Assembly (NCBI GenBank): GCA_030652255.1
Contig: JAUSAZ010000047.1
Coordinates: 62,001-126,000, forward strand
Reading direction: 5' to 3'
Origin: Myxococcales bacterium
GTDB lineage: Bacteria; Myxococcota_A; Polyangia; Polyangiales; Ga0077539
Length of the DNA: 64,000 bases
The position numbers were made by a program, and so were the translations under genes. This document shows, one piece after another, positions 57,206 through 64,000 of the stretch (positions are counted from its first letter, which is position 1; each line of letters starts with the position of its first letter). Below the pieces are notes generated by a model. The model was given only the letters and a program-made list of their open reading frames with translations, was not told the DNA's origin and did not search any database.

Positions 57206-57691
57206 TCACATGCGGCAGCGGCGGCGGCACGAGATGCACGTGCGTCCGCACGGACATCCGCGAACGCAGTGTCGCGCCGTCGACCTCCAGCGAGTCGGCT
57301 CGGGCGCGCCCCCGTAGGACGGGTCCGCCGGCGGCACCCATCGCGGTTCGTAGTAGGGCACGGGCGGAGTTGGGGGCGGGGTCATCATCCCGATCTGCTC
57401 CCCGTTGTTCTGAATGGGCGGGGCCGCGAACAGCGGCGCGGGATGCGGCTCCTGGTGCTGCTGCGGAACCGCTGATATCGAAGAAATCGCCGACCTCACC
57501 AGCAGACACAGCACGAGCCCAGCGACTCCCAGCAGGAACAGCACGGGGTTCGAGGGCGGCCGCGGCGCAGGGGGTGTCCAGGGTTGCTGGTACGGAGTCC
57601 CCTGCCATTGCTGCGGGTGCTGCTGCGGCGGCGCCTGACGATATCCGCCCTCGGGCGGCACCCGCCACGACGGCGGCCCCTGGTAGCTCAT
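57206..57691 (-). CDS. Proline-rich membrane protein with Cys-rich tail (probable moron)
   Basis: The 161-residue protein has a Pro/Gln-rich N-terminal 50 residues, one transmembrane helix (NPVLFLLGVAGLVLCLLV), a second Pro-rich region and a Cys-rich C-terminus (HCVRGCPCGRTCISCRRRC). The end resembles the neighbouring lipoprotein's (CPIGDICLRCRC). It is the other opposite-strand gene in the tail cluster, so probably expressed with the lipoprotein. Confidence 0.65.
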   Translation of the reverse strand: MSYQGPPSWRVPPEGGYRQAPPQQHPQQWQGTPYQQPWTPPAPRPPSNPVLFLLGVAGLVLCLLVRSAISSISAVPQQHQEPHPAPLFAAPPIQNNGEQIGMMTPPPTPPVPYYEPRWVPPADPSYGGAPEPTRWRSTARHCVRGCPCGRTCISCRRRCRM

Positions 57692-57738
57692 CCCGCCGAC
57701 GCTACCTCCGCTCCCTGACCTCGCACATCCCCTCCCGC

Positions 57739-57759
57739 GACAGGGCTCCGCGCCCTGTC
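57739..57759 (+). terminator. Perfect hairpin before the I-like gene
   Basis: GACAGGGC, 5-base loop, GCCCTGTC. It separates the opposite-strand moron pair from the next tail gene 17 bases downstream. No T-run, so it may be a weak bidirectional terminator or an mRNA structure. Confidence 0.4.
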
Positions 57760-57775
57760 CGAAGGCCGGACACCC

Positions 57776-58459
57776 ATGACCCTCTACCGCGACTACCAGC
57801 CCGCGCTCTACCCGACGGCGCTCCAGGACCCCTACGGGCAGACCTGGGGCCGGGTGCAGGGCGCGATGAAGGACCGGGTCATCACCCTCGCGGCCGATGC
57901 GGTCGACGCCGGCCTGGTGCTCCGCTGCACCAACGACGCGCTCCCCCTCCTCGGCGCCGACGTCTCCCTCGAGCAGTTCCCCACCGAGGACGCCGACGAA
58001 TACCGCGTCCGCATCTCGCAGGCCTGGGACGTGTGGCCGTGGGCCGGGACGGAGACGGGCCTCGCGGTGGTGGCGGAGCAGCTCGGCGTGGCGCCCCCGG
58101 TGGTGTTCGTCACGGGGCGCACCTGGCCCCAGGGCCGCCCCGACCTCTGGGCGCGCTGGTGGATCCTCGTCCCGGTGCTCGCGACGCCCTACTCGCCCGA
58201 CGGGACCTGGGCCGACGCGGGCACCTGGGACGACGGCGGCACCTGGGACTCCGACGCGACGCCCGAGGAGGTCGAGCGCAGCCGACGCGCGCTCCGGCAG
58301 TTCACCAACGCGCGCGACGTCGGGCACCTCCGCTTCGCCTTCAACACCACCGACTACTGGGACGACGGGGGCGTGTGGGACGGCGGCGAGATCGACGAAT
58401 CGCTCGAAGACACCGACCTCTGGAACGATGACCCCGCCTTCCTGGAGTGGAGAATCTGA
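57776..58459 (+). CDS. Baseplate/tail protein I-like (Mu gp48/DUF2313-like)
   Basis: The 227-residue protein follows J (after the moron insert), as gpI does in P2 and gp48 in Mu. It has YQPALYPTALQDPYGQTWGR, LSLEQFPTEDADEYRVRI-like features, QLGVAPPVVFVTGRTW, and a C-terminus rich in Trp/Asp/Gly repeats (TWADAGTWDDGGTWDS, DYWDDGGVWDGG). The repeats of W-D-D-G-G-T are unusual for the family. Confidence 0.7.
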   Translation: MTLYRDYQPALYPTALQDPYGQTWGRVQGAMKDRVITLAADAVDAGLVLRCTNDALPLLGADVSLEQFPTEDADEYRVRISQAWDVWPWAGTETGLAVVAEQLGVAPPVVFVTGRTWPQGRPDLWARWWILVPVLATPYSPDGTWADAGTWDDGGTWDSDATPEEVERSRRALRQFTNARDVGHLRFAFNTTDYWDDGGVWDGGEIDESLEDTDLWNDDPAFLEWRI

Positions 58460-59335
58460 ATGCCCACCGACGTCACCGAAACGCTCTCCTTCCCCTCCAC
58501 GATCGCGGTCCCCGTCGGAGGGGACGCCCGCACCGCGGCGAGCGTCGCGACGCCGTTCGAGCGCCTCGCGCGGCGCACGCGGGTGCTGCTCAACGCGATC
58601 GCGGGGCACCTCATCTGGAGCGGCCGCCTCCGCTCGGGTACGCCCGTCTCCGGCACGGGCGTCTTCGCCGACGAGATCGTCTCGGTGGTCATCGGCGAGG
58701 CGTACCTCGTCGGCAACGCCACCTACGAGGTGCCTGGTGCGCTCTCGGCCGTCGCCGCGTGGCGCTACGTCTACGCCTACAACAACGCCGGGGTGCTCGC
58801 GCTGCAGCACTCGCTCGACGCGCCCGACGCCTCGCTCACCTGGAAGTCGACGGGCGTCGGGACGCACCGCTACCTCGGGTGCTTCCGCACCGACGCTGCG
58901 GGCGCGGTGATGCCCTTCCGCGCGACGCGCGGGCGCTACCTCTACCGGCGCAGCGCGATGCTGGGCGTCGCCGCCGACCTCGCCAGCGACGGCCTGCGGG
59001 CGCTCAACGACACCGGCGCCTCGGCGGCCGCGCTGGTGGACCTCACCCCTGTGCTTCCGCCGCACGCGCGCGCCGCCATCATCAACGCGGAGATCGCGGC
59101 GGTGGCGACGGGGTCGGACGGGTACGCCATCCTCAACCTCTACACCTCCGACGAGACCGCGGCGGCCTCGCAGCGCCTCAGGGCCAACGTCGACGCGACC
59201 GGCAACGAGTCTACCGTGTCGACGCTGGCGGAGATCGAGGTCACCGCCGACGCCGACCTCGCCATCGGCTACGGCGTCGTCCTCTCCGGCGCGACCGCGG
59301 CCTACACGATCGACGTGCTCGGCTGGCAGGAGTAG
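58460..59335 (+). CDS. Tail fibre-like protein (291 aa)
   Basis: The ATG follows the I-like stop directly. Beta-rich protein with no clear family: SGRLRSGTPVSGTGVFADE, AWRYVYAYNNAGVLALQHSL, and a C-terminal strand region (DADLAIGYGVVLSGATAAYTI). The order after I fits a fibre or fibre-attachment protein. Confidence 0.6.
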   Translation: MPTDVTETLSFPSTIAVPVGGDARTAASVATPFERLARRTRVLLNAIAGHLIWSGRLRSGTPVSGTGVFADEIVSVVIGEAYLVGNATYEVPGALSAVAAWRYVYAYNNAGVLALQHSLDAPDASLTWKSTGVGTHRYLGCFRTDAAGAVMPFRATRGRYLYRRSAMLGVAADLASDGLRALNDTGASAAALVDLTPVLPPHARAAIINAEIAAVATGSDGYAILNLYTSDETAAASQRLRANVDATGNESTVSTLAEIEVTADADLAIGYGVVLSGATAAYTIDVLGWQE

Positions 59336-59398
59336 CCGCCCGCCCCCTCCGCCCTCCCGTCCCCGCCACCGCGGCCCCGCGCCGCCCTGGAGTCCCCC

Positions 59399-59827
59399 AT
59401 GTCCAGTCTCTTCGACAAGAGCGCCCCCACCGAGCTCTGCGACGGCCCTCTCACGACGTCCTACGTCGGGTCGGCCGTCCTCGACGTCTCGACGCACAGC
59501 CACGTCACGCTCACGATGTTCTACAGCCCCGACGACGGCACGGGCCTCGAGGTGCTGCCCGAGGTGCTGATCGCCGGGTCCGCCGGGGAGTCCGACGACG
59601 AGTGGCAGCCCGCGGTCTCGACGCTCTCGGCGGGCACCCCCGCGTCGGGCGCGGTCGCCATGGAGATGCTGGCGACGTCGTACACGCTCCCCGCGGCGGG
59701 CTCGCGCTCGCTCGAGGTGAAGGTGCTCGGCGCCACCAGCTTCCGGGTGCGGGTGCGCGAGCTCGGCGCCCCGGGCACGCCCGGCGAGGCCACGGTGTAC
59801 GCGGTGCGCTCGCGGCTGGGGGCCTGA
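59399..59827 (+). CDS. Tail-associated beta protein (142 aa)
   Basis: All-beta, Ser/Thr/Gly-rich (SVSTHSHVTLTMFYSPDDG-like strands, MEMLATSYTLPAAGSRSLEVKVL). It lies between two fibre-like genes, so may be a fibre domain or adaptor. No family is recognised. Confidence 0.5.
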   Translation: MSSLFDKSAPTELCDGPLTTSYVGSAVLDVSTHSHVTLTMFYSPDDGTGLEVLPEVLIAGSAGESDDEWQPAVSTLSAGTPASGAVAMEMLATSYTLPAAGSRSLEVKVLGATSFRVRVRELGAPGTPGEATVYAVRSRLGA

Positions 59828-59828
59828 C

Positions 59829-60749
59829 ATGGGGCTCATCTTCGACGGCGCGAACCCGGTGCTGCCCGCGGCGGGCGGCGGTGGCGCCGGCGGCGTCCCC
59901 GCCCCCTCGCGCCTCGCCACCGACGGCGCGCTTCCCGCGGCCTCGGCGGCCCTCGCCGGGAGCTGCGCCTACGCCGAGGACAGCCGCCGCACCTACCTCT
60001 GCCGTCAGACCGGCGCCGCGTCCTACGGCTGGTGCGACGTGGCCTCAGGCGAGTTCACCGCGCGTGTCGGGCCCGCGTCGGGCAACGGCACCGTGCGCGG
60101 GCTCACATGGTCGCCCGGCGTGGCGGTGTGGGGACAGTCGGGGCGCACGATTGCGTTCGGCTGGGAGTCGATCTCCGTGGCGAGCGTGAGCATCCGCACG
60201 ATCGTCCACCAGATCAACGACTCCTCCACGCGCGGCTGGCTCATCGCCATGAACACGGCCGACCTCACGCTCTATTATTGGGACGGCGGCGTCGGTCGAA
60301 CCGCCGTCCTCGCCGCGAGCCTCACCGCGGGGCCGCACACCGCAGCCATCGCATGGGTGACCGCCACGGACCTCCACGTCTCGGTGGACGGCGGCGCGGC
60401 GACGACGGTGACCCTCACCGGGTCGCCCGCCGCGAGCGGTGCGGACGCCGCTGGGCTGCTCACGCACCCGGTCAACTCGATCTACGACGGCGCGGCGGAG
60501 CGCGTCGCGTTCTTCCGCGCCTGGGGCTCCGCGCTCTCCGACGCCACGCTGGCGATCGTGAGCGCCTCGCCGTCGGGCTACCGCCCCGGCGATGACGGCG
60601 GCGTGGCCGTCGTGTGGGGCTGGGACGCTGTGCGCGACCCGCGCGACGCCCGCACGCACACGATCTGGGGCTCGGCCGCGGGGTCGGGCTCGACGGCGAT
60701 CCGCGCGACCGTGGACACGCCGACGACGCTGCCGTGGGTGGCGCCGTGA
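59829..60749 (+). CDS. Lectin-like (LamG/concanavalin fold) tail fibre tip, 306 aa
   Basis: After a Gly-rich N-terminal 60 residues, about 200 residues show LamG-type strands: IAFGWESISVASVSIRTIVH, TRGWLIAMNTADLTLYYWDGG, HTAAIAWVTATDLHVSVDGG, VNSIYDGAAERVAFFRAWGSALSDATL. LamG-like domains bind sugars, so this may touch the host surface. Starts one base after the previous stop. Confidence 0.65.
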   Translation: MGLIFDGANPVLPAAGGGGAGGVPAPSRLATDGALPAASAALAGSCAYAEDSRRTYLCRQTGAASYGWCDVASGEFTARVGPASGNGTVRGLTWSPGVAVWGQSGRTIAFGWESISVASVSIRTIVHQINDSSTRGWLIAMNTADLTLYYWDGGVGRTAVLAASLTAGPHTAAIAWVTATDLHVSVDGGAATTVTLTGSPAASGADAAGLLTHPVNSIYDGAAERVAFFRAWGSALSDATLAIVSASPSGYRPGDDGGVAVVWGWDAVRDPRDARTHTIWGSAAGSGSTAIRATVDTPTTLPWVAP

Positions 60750-61186
60750 CCGACCCCGATATCTCCCAGCGCATCAGCGCCGAGCAGCTCCACGCGCAGC
60801 GGCTCACGTCGCTGGAGGCCGCGACGGCGAAGGCCACCGCGGACATCACCATCCTCGACCGCCACCGCGAGCGCATGGAGACCCGGTGGGCGCTCGTCGC
60901 GGCGTTTGCGGGCGTCGTCGCCGGGCTCGCGGGCACCGGCCTCTACTCGGCGAGCACCACGCGCGACATCGCCCGCGACAGCGCGGCGCGCATCACGGTG
61001 GTCGAGCGCACCACCGCGGAGATCGCGAGCGACGCCCGCACCTCGTCGGCCGACATGCGCTCGACGCATGACGCGATCGTCCGCCTCCAGGTCGGCGTCG
61101 ACGGGCTCGTGCACCGCGTCGAAGAGCTCACCAGCGAGCTGCACGCGCGCGACGCCGCCGCCCGCCTCCCCCCGCCCCACCGCTGA
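60746..61186 (+). CDS. Membrane-anchored coiled-coil protein (146 aa)
   Basis: GTG start. A helical N-terminus with a transmembrane helix (WALVAAFAGVVAGLAGTGLY, about residues 48-67) and a C-terminal coiled coil. The layout resembles an inner-membrane spanin or a lysis regulator, and it opens the lysis part. No family is certain. Confidence 0.5.
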   Translation: MTDPDISQRISAEQLHAQRLTSLEAATAKATADITILDRHRERMETRWALVAAFAGVVAGLAGTGLYSASTTRDIARDSAARITVVERTTAEIASDARTSSADMRSTHDAIVRLQVGVDGLVHRVEELTSELHARDAAARLPPPHR

Positions 61187-61200
61187 CCCCTGCGGGGGTC
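61185..61200 (+). terminator. Short GC hairpin after the coiled-coil gene
   Basis: GACCCC-TGCG-GGGGTC begins at the stop codon of the coiled-coil gene. No T-run; weak support. Confidence 0.3.
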
Positions 61201-61261
61201 TGCCTCGATCTGCCACACGCCTCGCTCACCTACGCGGCACCGGCCGCGGAAAGGCCTCGTC

Positions 61262-61936
61262 ATGTCCCGAGAGACCATCGCCTCCGTCCTCGTCGTCCTG
61301 CTCCCGCTCTTCCTCACTGCCCTCGCGGCGCTGGCCGCGTGGGGCACCCGCGCCATCACCCGGTGGGTGAAGGACCGCCGCGTCGCGCTCGCGCTGGAGG
61401 TGCTCGCCAACGGCGCCGCCGCCATCGTCGCCGACCTCGCGCAGCACGTCGTCGCCAACCTGAAGGACCCCGCGAAGCCCGGCACGTGGTCGGAGGTCGC
61501 CGCGGCCACCGTGCGCGTGCGCGCCGTCGAGCGCGTGAAGCAGCTCTACCCCCAGGCCGTCGCCCTCGCGCGGGAAGCCCTCGCCGCCCCGGACCGCATC
61601 GACGAGCTGCTCGGCACCGTCGTCGAGCGCGCCGTGGTCGACCTCAAGGCCAAGGCCCCTGCGCAGCTTCCCGCGCGCCTCCCGTCGCGCCCGCTCGCCG
61701 TGACGCTGGGCGACGAGGTGGAGCTCGGCCGCCCGACCGTGGCGCCCCCGCAGCCCATCGAGCCCGCGGCCTACGACCCCACGCAGACCCTCACCGTCGA
61801 CGTGACCGAGGAGGTGCGGGAGGCCGCGCGGCGCCGCGGCGAGGGCGGCAACGCCCGCCTCGTGACCCTGCTGGTCCTCTTCGCCGCGCTCGGGCTCGCC
61901 GCGCTCTTCGGCCTGCCGCTCCTGCTGCCGCACTGA
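61262..61936 (+). CDS. Holin-like protein (LLH-type)
   Basis: The 224-residue protein has a transmembrane helix at each end: VLVVLLPLFLTALAALAAWG near the start and RLVTLLVLFAALGLAALFGL at the end. The helical middle (VLANGAAAIVADLAQHVVAN, VKQLYPQAVALARE) matches LLH phage holins, though those usually have one helix and are shorter. Its place before lysis-type genes supports the holin call. Confidence 0.6.
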   Translation: MSRETIASVLVVLLPLFLTALAALAAWGTRAITRWVKDRRVALALEVLANGAAAIVADLAQHVVANLKDPAKPGTWSEVAAATVRVRAVERVKQLYPQAVALAREALAAPDRIDELLGTVVERAVVDLKAKAPAQLPARLPSRPLAVTLGDEVELGRPTVAPPQPIEPAAYDPTQTLTVDVTEEVREAARRRGEGGNARLVTLLVLFAALGLAALFGLPLLLPH

Positions 61937-62023
61937 CTCGGCGCGCCATCCCAGCTGTCCCCGCGGCGCGTCACGTCGGCGCGCTGCTCGATCACCACCC
62001 GTCCGCTCCATCGAGGTCCATCC

Positions 62024-62626
62024 GTGAACATCTCCCGCTCCCGCTTCCCCGCCTTCGCCCTCCTCGTCGTCGCGCTCGCCCTCCCCGCACCCGGCTGCCA
62101 CCCGAGCCCGGTGCCCGACGACGGCGGCCACGTCACGCCGTCGGGCGTGCTCGCCGTGATCGACACCGTCGCCACGGTGCTCGACGTGGTGCTCCCGTTC
62201 CTGCGCCCGCTGCTCCAGCGGGAGGTGCCGGACGGCGCCCCGAAGTTCGCGGTGATGGTCTCGCTCACCGCCTTCGAGACCGCCGGCAACGCGTGGCAGG
62301 CCGGGCACTCGACCTGGGCCGCACGCGGGGGCGACGCGTGCGCCTCCTTCGCCCTTTCCGGGGCGCTGACCGAGGCGGGTCGCCAGCTCGCGCGGGACCT
62401 CGGCCGCGCGGGCATCGGCTGGGGCCCCGACCTCGAGGCGCTGCTCACCAGCCTCGGCCGCCTCGGCGACCGCCAGGCGGGCGCGTGCGCCGTCGACGGG
62501 GGCGCGCTCACCGCCTCGTCCCGCGTGGGCGACGCGATCCGCATGGACTTCGAGCTCATCGAGCAGCGCGCCCGGACCCGGGGCGTGTCGCTGCGGCCGC
62601 TGCCCGCGATCGAGCGCCAGCGGTGA
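62024..62626 (+). CDS. Lipoprotein in the lysis region (200 aa)
   Basis: A signal peptide (SRFPAFALLVVALALPAPGC) with lipobox A-P-G-C at Cys25, then a 175-residue helical domain with a few Cys. An outer-membrane spanin would be a lipoprotein here, but this one is long for that. It could instead be a surface protein made late. ATG has no strong Shine-Dalgarno sequence. Confidence 0.55.
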   Translation: MNISRSRFPAFALLVVALALPAPGCHPSPVPDDGGHVTPSGVLAVIDTVATVLDVVLPFLRPLLQREVPDGAPKFAVMVSLTAFETAGNAWQAGHSTWAARGGDACASFALSGALTEAGRQLARDLGRAGIGWGPDLEALLTSLGRLGDRQAGACAVDGGALTASSRVGDAIRMDFELIEQRARTRGVSLRPLPAIERQR

Positions 62627-63069
62627 GCGAGGCGGCCGAGACCCTCGCGGCGGAGGACCTCGGGCCCGCCCTCCTCCGCCGCGAGCCCCACTTCCACGAG
62701 CTGCTGCGCATCCGCGCGCGGTGGCTCTCCGCCCGCTACTACGGCGGCGCCGTCTTCCTCGTGGGGAGCGCCGTCACCTCGGACGATCCGCGCGACGTCG
62801 ACCTCGTGGTGGTGATCCCCGAAGCGCTCTTCCTCGCGTCGTACGGCGACGAGGGCGAGACCTTCGAGACCTTCCGCTGCGGGCCCCACCACCCGACCCC
62901 GCCCGCCATCTGGCGGCGCTGGGCGCGGGACGTCGCGCGGCAGGGCGCCGAGCTCACGTCCGAGCTCCGCCGCGCCATCGACTTCAAGGTGCAGTCCGAC
63001 CGCGACGCGGCCACGATTCTCGACCGCCCGCGGCACCTGCTCTGCCACGTCGCCGGGGGGCGCTGGTGA
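62623..63069 (+). CDS. Minimal nucleotidyltransferase-fold protein (148 aa)
   Basis: GTG start. VFLVGSAVTSDDPRDVDLVVVIP (given as VFLVGSAVTSDD and PRDVDLVVVI) has the GS...D-x-D pattern of minimal nucleotidyltransferases (MNT/Pol-beta fold), near residues 44-65. The rest is helical and basic. Such small phage proteins can adenylylate or bind nucleotides; no toxin partner (HEPN) is adjacent. Confidence 0.6.
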   Translation: MSEAAETLAAEDLGPALLRREPHFHELLRIRARWLSARYYGGAVFLVGSAVTSDDPRDVDLVVVIPEALFLASYGDEGETFETFRCGPHHPTPPAIWRRWARDVARQGAELTSELRRAIDFKVQSDRDAATILDRPRHLLCHVAGGRW

Positions 63070-63401
63070 CCGCCATCGACCTCCGCCGCGCGGTGCCGCT
63101 GCGCGTCGTCGACGCCGACGCCATCGACGGCCCGGACTCCCTGCCCGGCGACGCGGTGCCCACCGAGCGCGACGGCGGCGTGCCCGCGGGCTTCATCTTC
63201 CGCTGCCCGGGCTGCGGCGCGCAGGCGTGCCTTGGGCTCGCGCCGCGGCTCGACCAGGCGCCCGCGTGGAACGTCACCGCGGGCGACCCGCGCACCGGCG
63301 CCGGCCTCTCGCTCACCCCGTCGATCCACCACACCACCGCCCTCGGCGGCTGCGGCTGGCACGGATACCTGCGCGTCGGGGTCTTCACGCCGCTCGGATG
63401 A
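63066..63401 (+). CDS. DUF6527-like phage protein (111 aa)
   Basis: FRCPGCGAQACLGLAPR (zinc-like CxxC), then WNVTAGDPRTGAGLSLTPSI and CGWHGYLRVGVF match the DUF6527 pattern found in phage tail or lysis regions. GTG start in a GTGA overlap with the nucleotidyltransferase-fold gene. Function unknown. Confidence 0.65.
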   Translation: MTAIDLRRAVPLRVVDADAIDGPDSLPGDAVPTERDGGVPAGFIFRCPGCGAQACLGLAPRLDQAPAWNVTAGDPRTGAGLSLTPSIHHTTALGGCGWHGYLRVGVFTPLG

Positions 63402-63470
63402 ACAGCACCGCCTTCCGCGCGAACACGCGCCGCCCCTGCATGAACAGAACGCCCCTGGAGTGAACACCCG

Positions 63471-64000
63471 ATGAACCGACCGCACTACGGCTACACCCCG
63501 CGCCCCGCGAGCGACCCGCACATGGGCGTCGCGTACCGCGCGAGCGGCTCCACCCCGCCGGTCTCCCCCGGCACCGTCCTCGACCTGCGCCCGCTCGCGC
63601 CGCCGATGCGCGACCAGTCGACGCAGGGCGCGTGCACCGGCTTCGCCGGCCGCAACGCCGTGCGCGGGCTGATGGAGGCCGCGAAGCGCGACGGCCTCTG
63701 GCGCGGCGAGGACTTCGACCCGGCCCCGGGCGCGATCTACGCCGAGTCGCTCTACCTCGACGGCGCCCTCGGCCGTGACCAGGGCACCACGCTCGCGCGC
63801 ATGGCCGAGGTGCTCTCGACGCGCGGCATCCCGCGCGAGGACCGCGCGCCCTACGACGTGCACGCCTACCAGCGACGCCCACGCGTCGACGTGTGGACCG
63901 AGCACATGCTCATCAACCGCACGCCGCTGCGGCACGACCTCGACGACCTGCGCGCGGCCCTCGCCGACGGCTGCCCCGTGGCGGTCGGGATCCCCTGCTA
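63471..64000 (+). CDS. Papain-like (C1A) cysteine protease, 3' end outside window
   Basis: The 176 visible residues contain MRDQSTQGACTGFAGRNAV, with Gln52 and catalytic Cys55 of the C1A family (Q-x-x-x-GxCxxFA). The His/Asn part would come later, beyond the window. LRPLAPPMRDQ is the usual lead-in. In phages such proteases occur with tail or lysis genes and may help entry, maturation or release; which applies here is unknown. Confidence 0.78.
   Translation, partial: MNRPHYGYTPRPASDPHMGVAYRASGSTPPVSPGTVLDLRPLAPPMRDQSTQGACTGFAGRNAVRGLMEAAKRDGLWRGEDFDPAPGAIYAESLYLDGALGRDQGTTLARMAEVLSTRGIPREDRAPYDVHAYQRRPRVDVWTEHMLINRTPLRHDLDDLRAALADGCPVAVGIPC

Larger units (their letters stand above)
12900..64000. 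mobile_element. Prophage B: Mu-like head, contractile tail, tRNA-Arg integrated (right end outside window)
   Basis: The order is integrase, recombination genes, repressor/Cro switch, replication genes, terminase, portal, protease, capsid, sheath, tube, tape measure, baseplate, fibres and lysis. That is a near-complete myovirus-like prophage. Portal, protease, capsid, gp36 and gpG resemble phage Mu head genes, but a tyrosine integrase and separate replication genes replace Mu transposition. The integrase points at the 3' end of tRNA-Arg(TCT), the likely left boundary. The right att site lies past 64,000. Confidence 0.88.

Noticed and set aside
63398..63463. A 21-codon frame with an ATGA overlap after the DUF6527-like gene
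   Set aside because: Too short and without sequence character; the overlap alone is weak, and the following protease gene has its own GGAG-containing leader.

Overview
The window is about 70% G+C throughout and is packed with short, overlapping genes (ATGA, GTGA and TGATG junctions). It looks like two integrated phage-type elements sitting on either side of a small chromosomal tRNA cluster. The host is probably a member of the Myxococcota (Polyangia). That is an inference from the very high G+C and from a secreted lipoprotein with an Asp-Ala-Gly-rich linker and spaced cysteines, a style common in that group. The sequence itself does not prove it.

Element A (1 to about 12,560, left end outside the window) is read rightward. 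It carries a C5-cytosine DNA methyltransferase with a tandem-repeat target region, a protein with Myb-like domains, zinc-finger proteins, a Gp37/Gp68 (DUF5131) protein, two HD-domain proteins, an ASCH-domain protein and a PAPS-reductase/DndC-like PP-loop protein. It ends in a tyrosine integrase whose reading frame runs into tRNA-Arg(TCG). No structural genes are visible in this part.

The tRNA cluster (12,487-12,938) holds tRNA-Arg(TCG) and tRNA-His(GTG) on the minus strand, and tRNA-Pro(TGG) and tRNA-Arg(TCT) on the plus strand.

Element B (about 12,900 to beyond 64,000) is a prophage with a Mu-like head and a contractile tail. A leftward early arm (13,046-25,025) carries an integrase with an overlapping excisionase-like frame, a second PP-loop protein, an HNH protein, a second repeat-bearing C5 methyltransferase, and a recombination set (PD-(D/E)XK nuclease, RecT-like annealase, SMC-like ATPase). 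The switch region (25,026-26,523) has a repressor, an ImmA/IrrE-like protein with an altered metalloprotease motif, a Cro-like gene and three copies of an ATTAC-N4-GTAAT operator. The rightward early arm (26,523-38,625) holds RNase H, a helicase-amino-methyltransferase fusion, a DEAD-type helicase, a VRR-NUC nuclease, a P4/D5-type primase-helicase and a candidate origin. A promoter-like sequence at 38,622-38,650 precedes the late genes. These are terminase, portal (DUF935), S49 protease-scaffold, decoration protein, gpT-like capsid, gp36 and gpG homologues, sheath (DUF2586), tube, a tail chaperone with a lambda-type -1 frameshift site, tape measure, baseplate hub/spike, gp25, J, I, fibre-like proteins, a holin and a papain-like protease cut by the window end. 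Two genes on the opposite strand between J and I are probable morons (a lipoprotein and a membrane protein).

Both elements place a PP-loop protein and a repeat-type C5 methyltransferase on the integrase side, so they look like relatives that integrated convergently into neighbouring tRNA-Arg genes. All functions come from reading motifs by eye; no database search was run.
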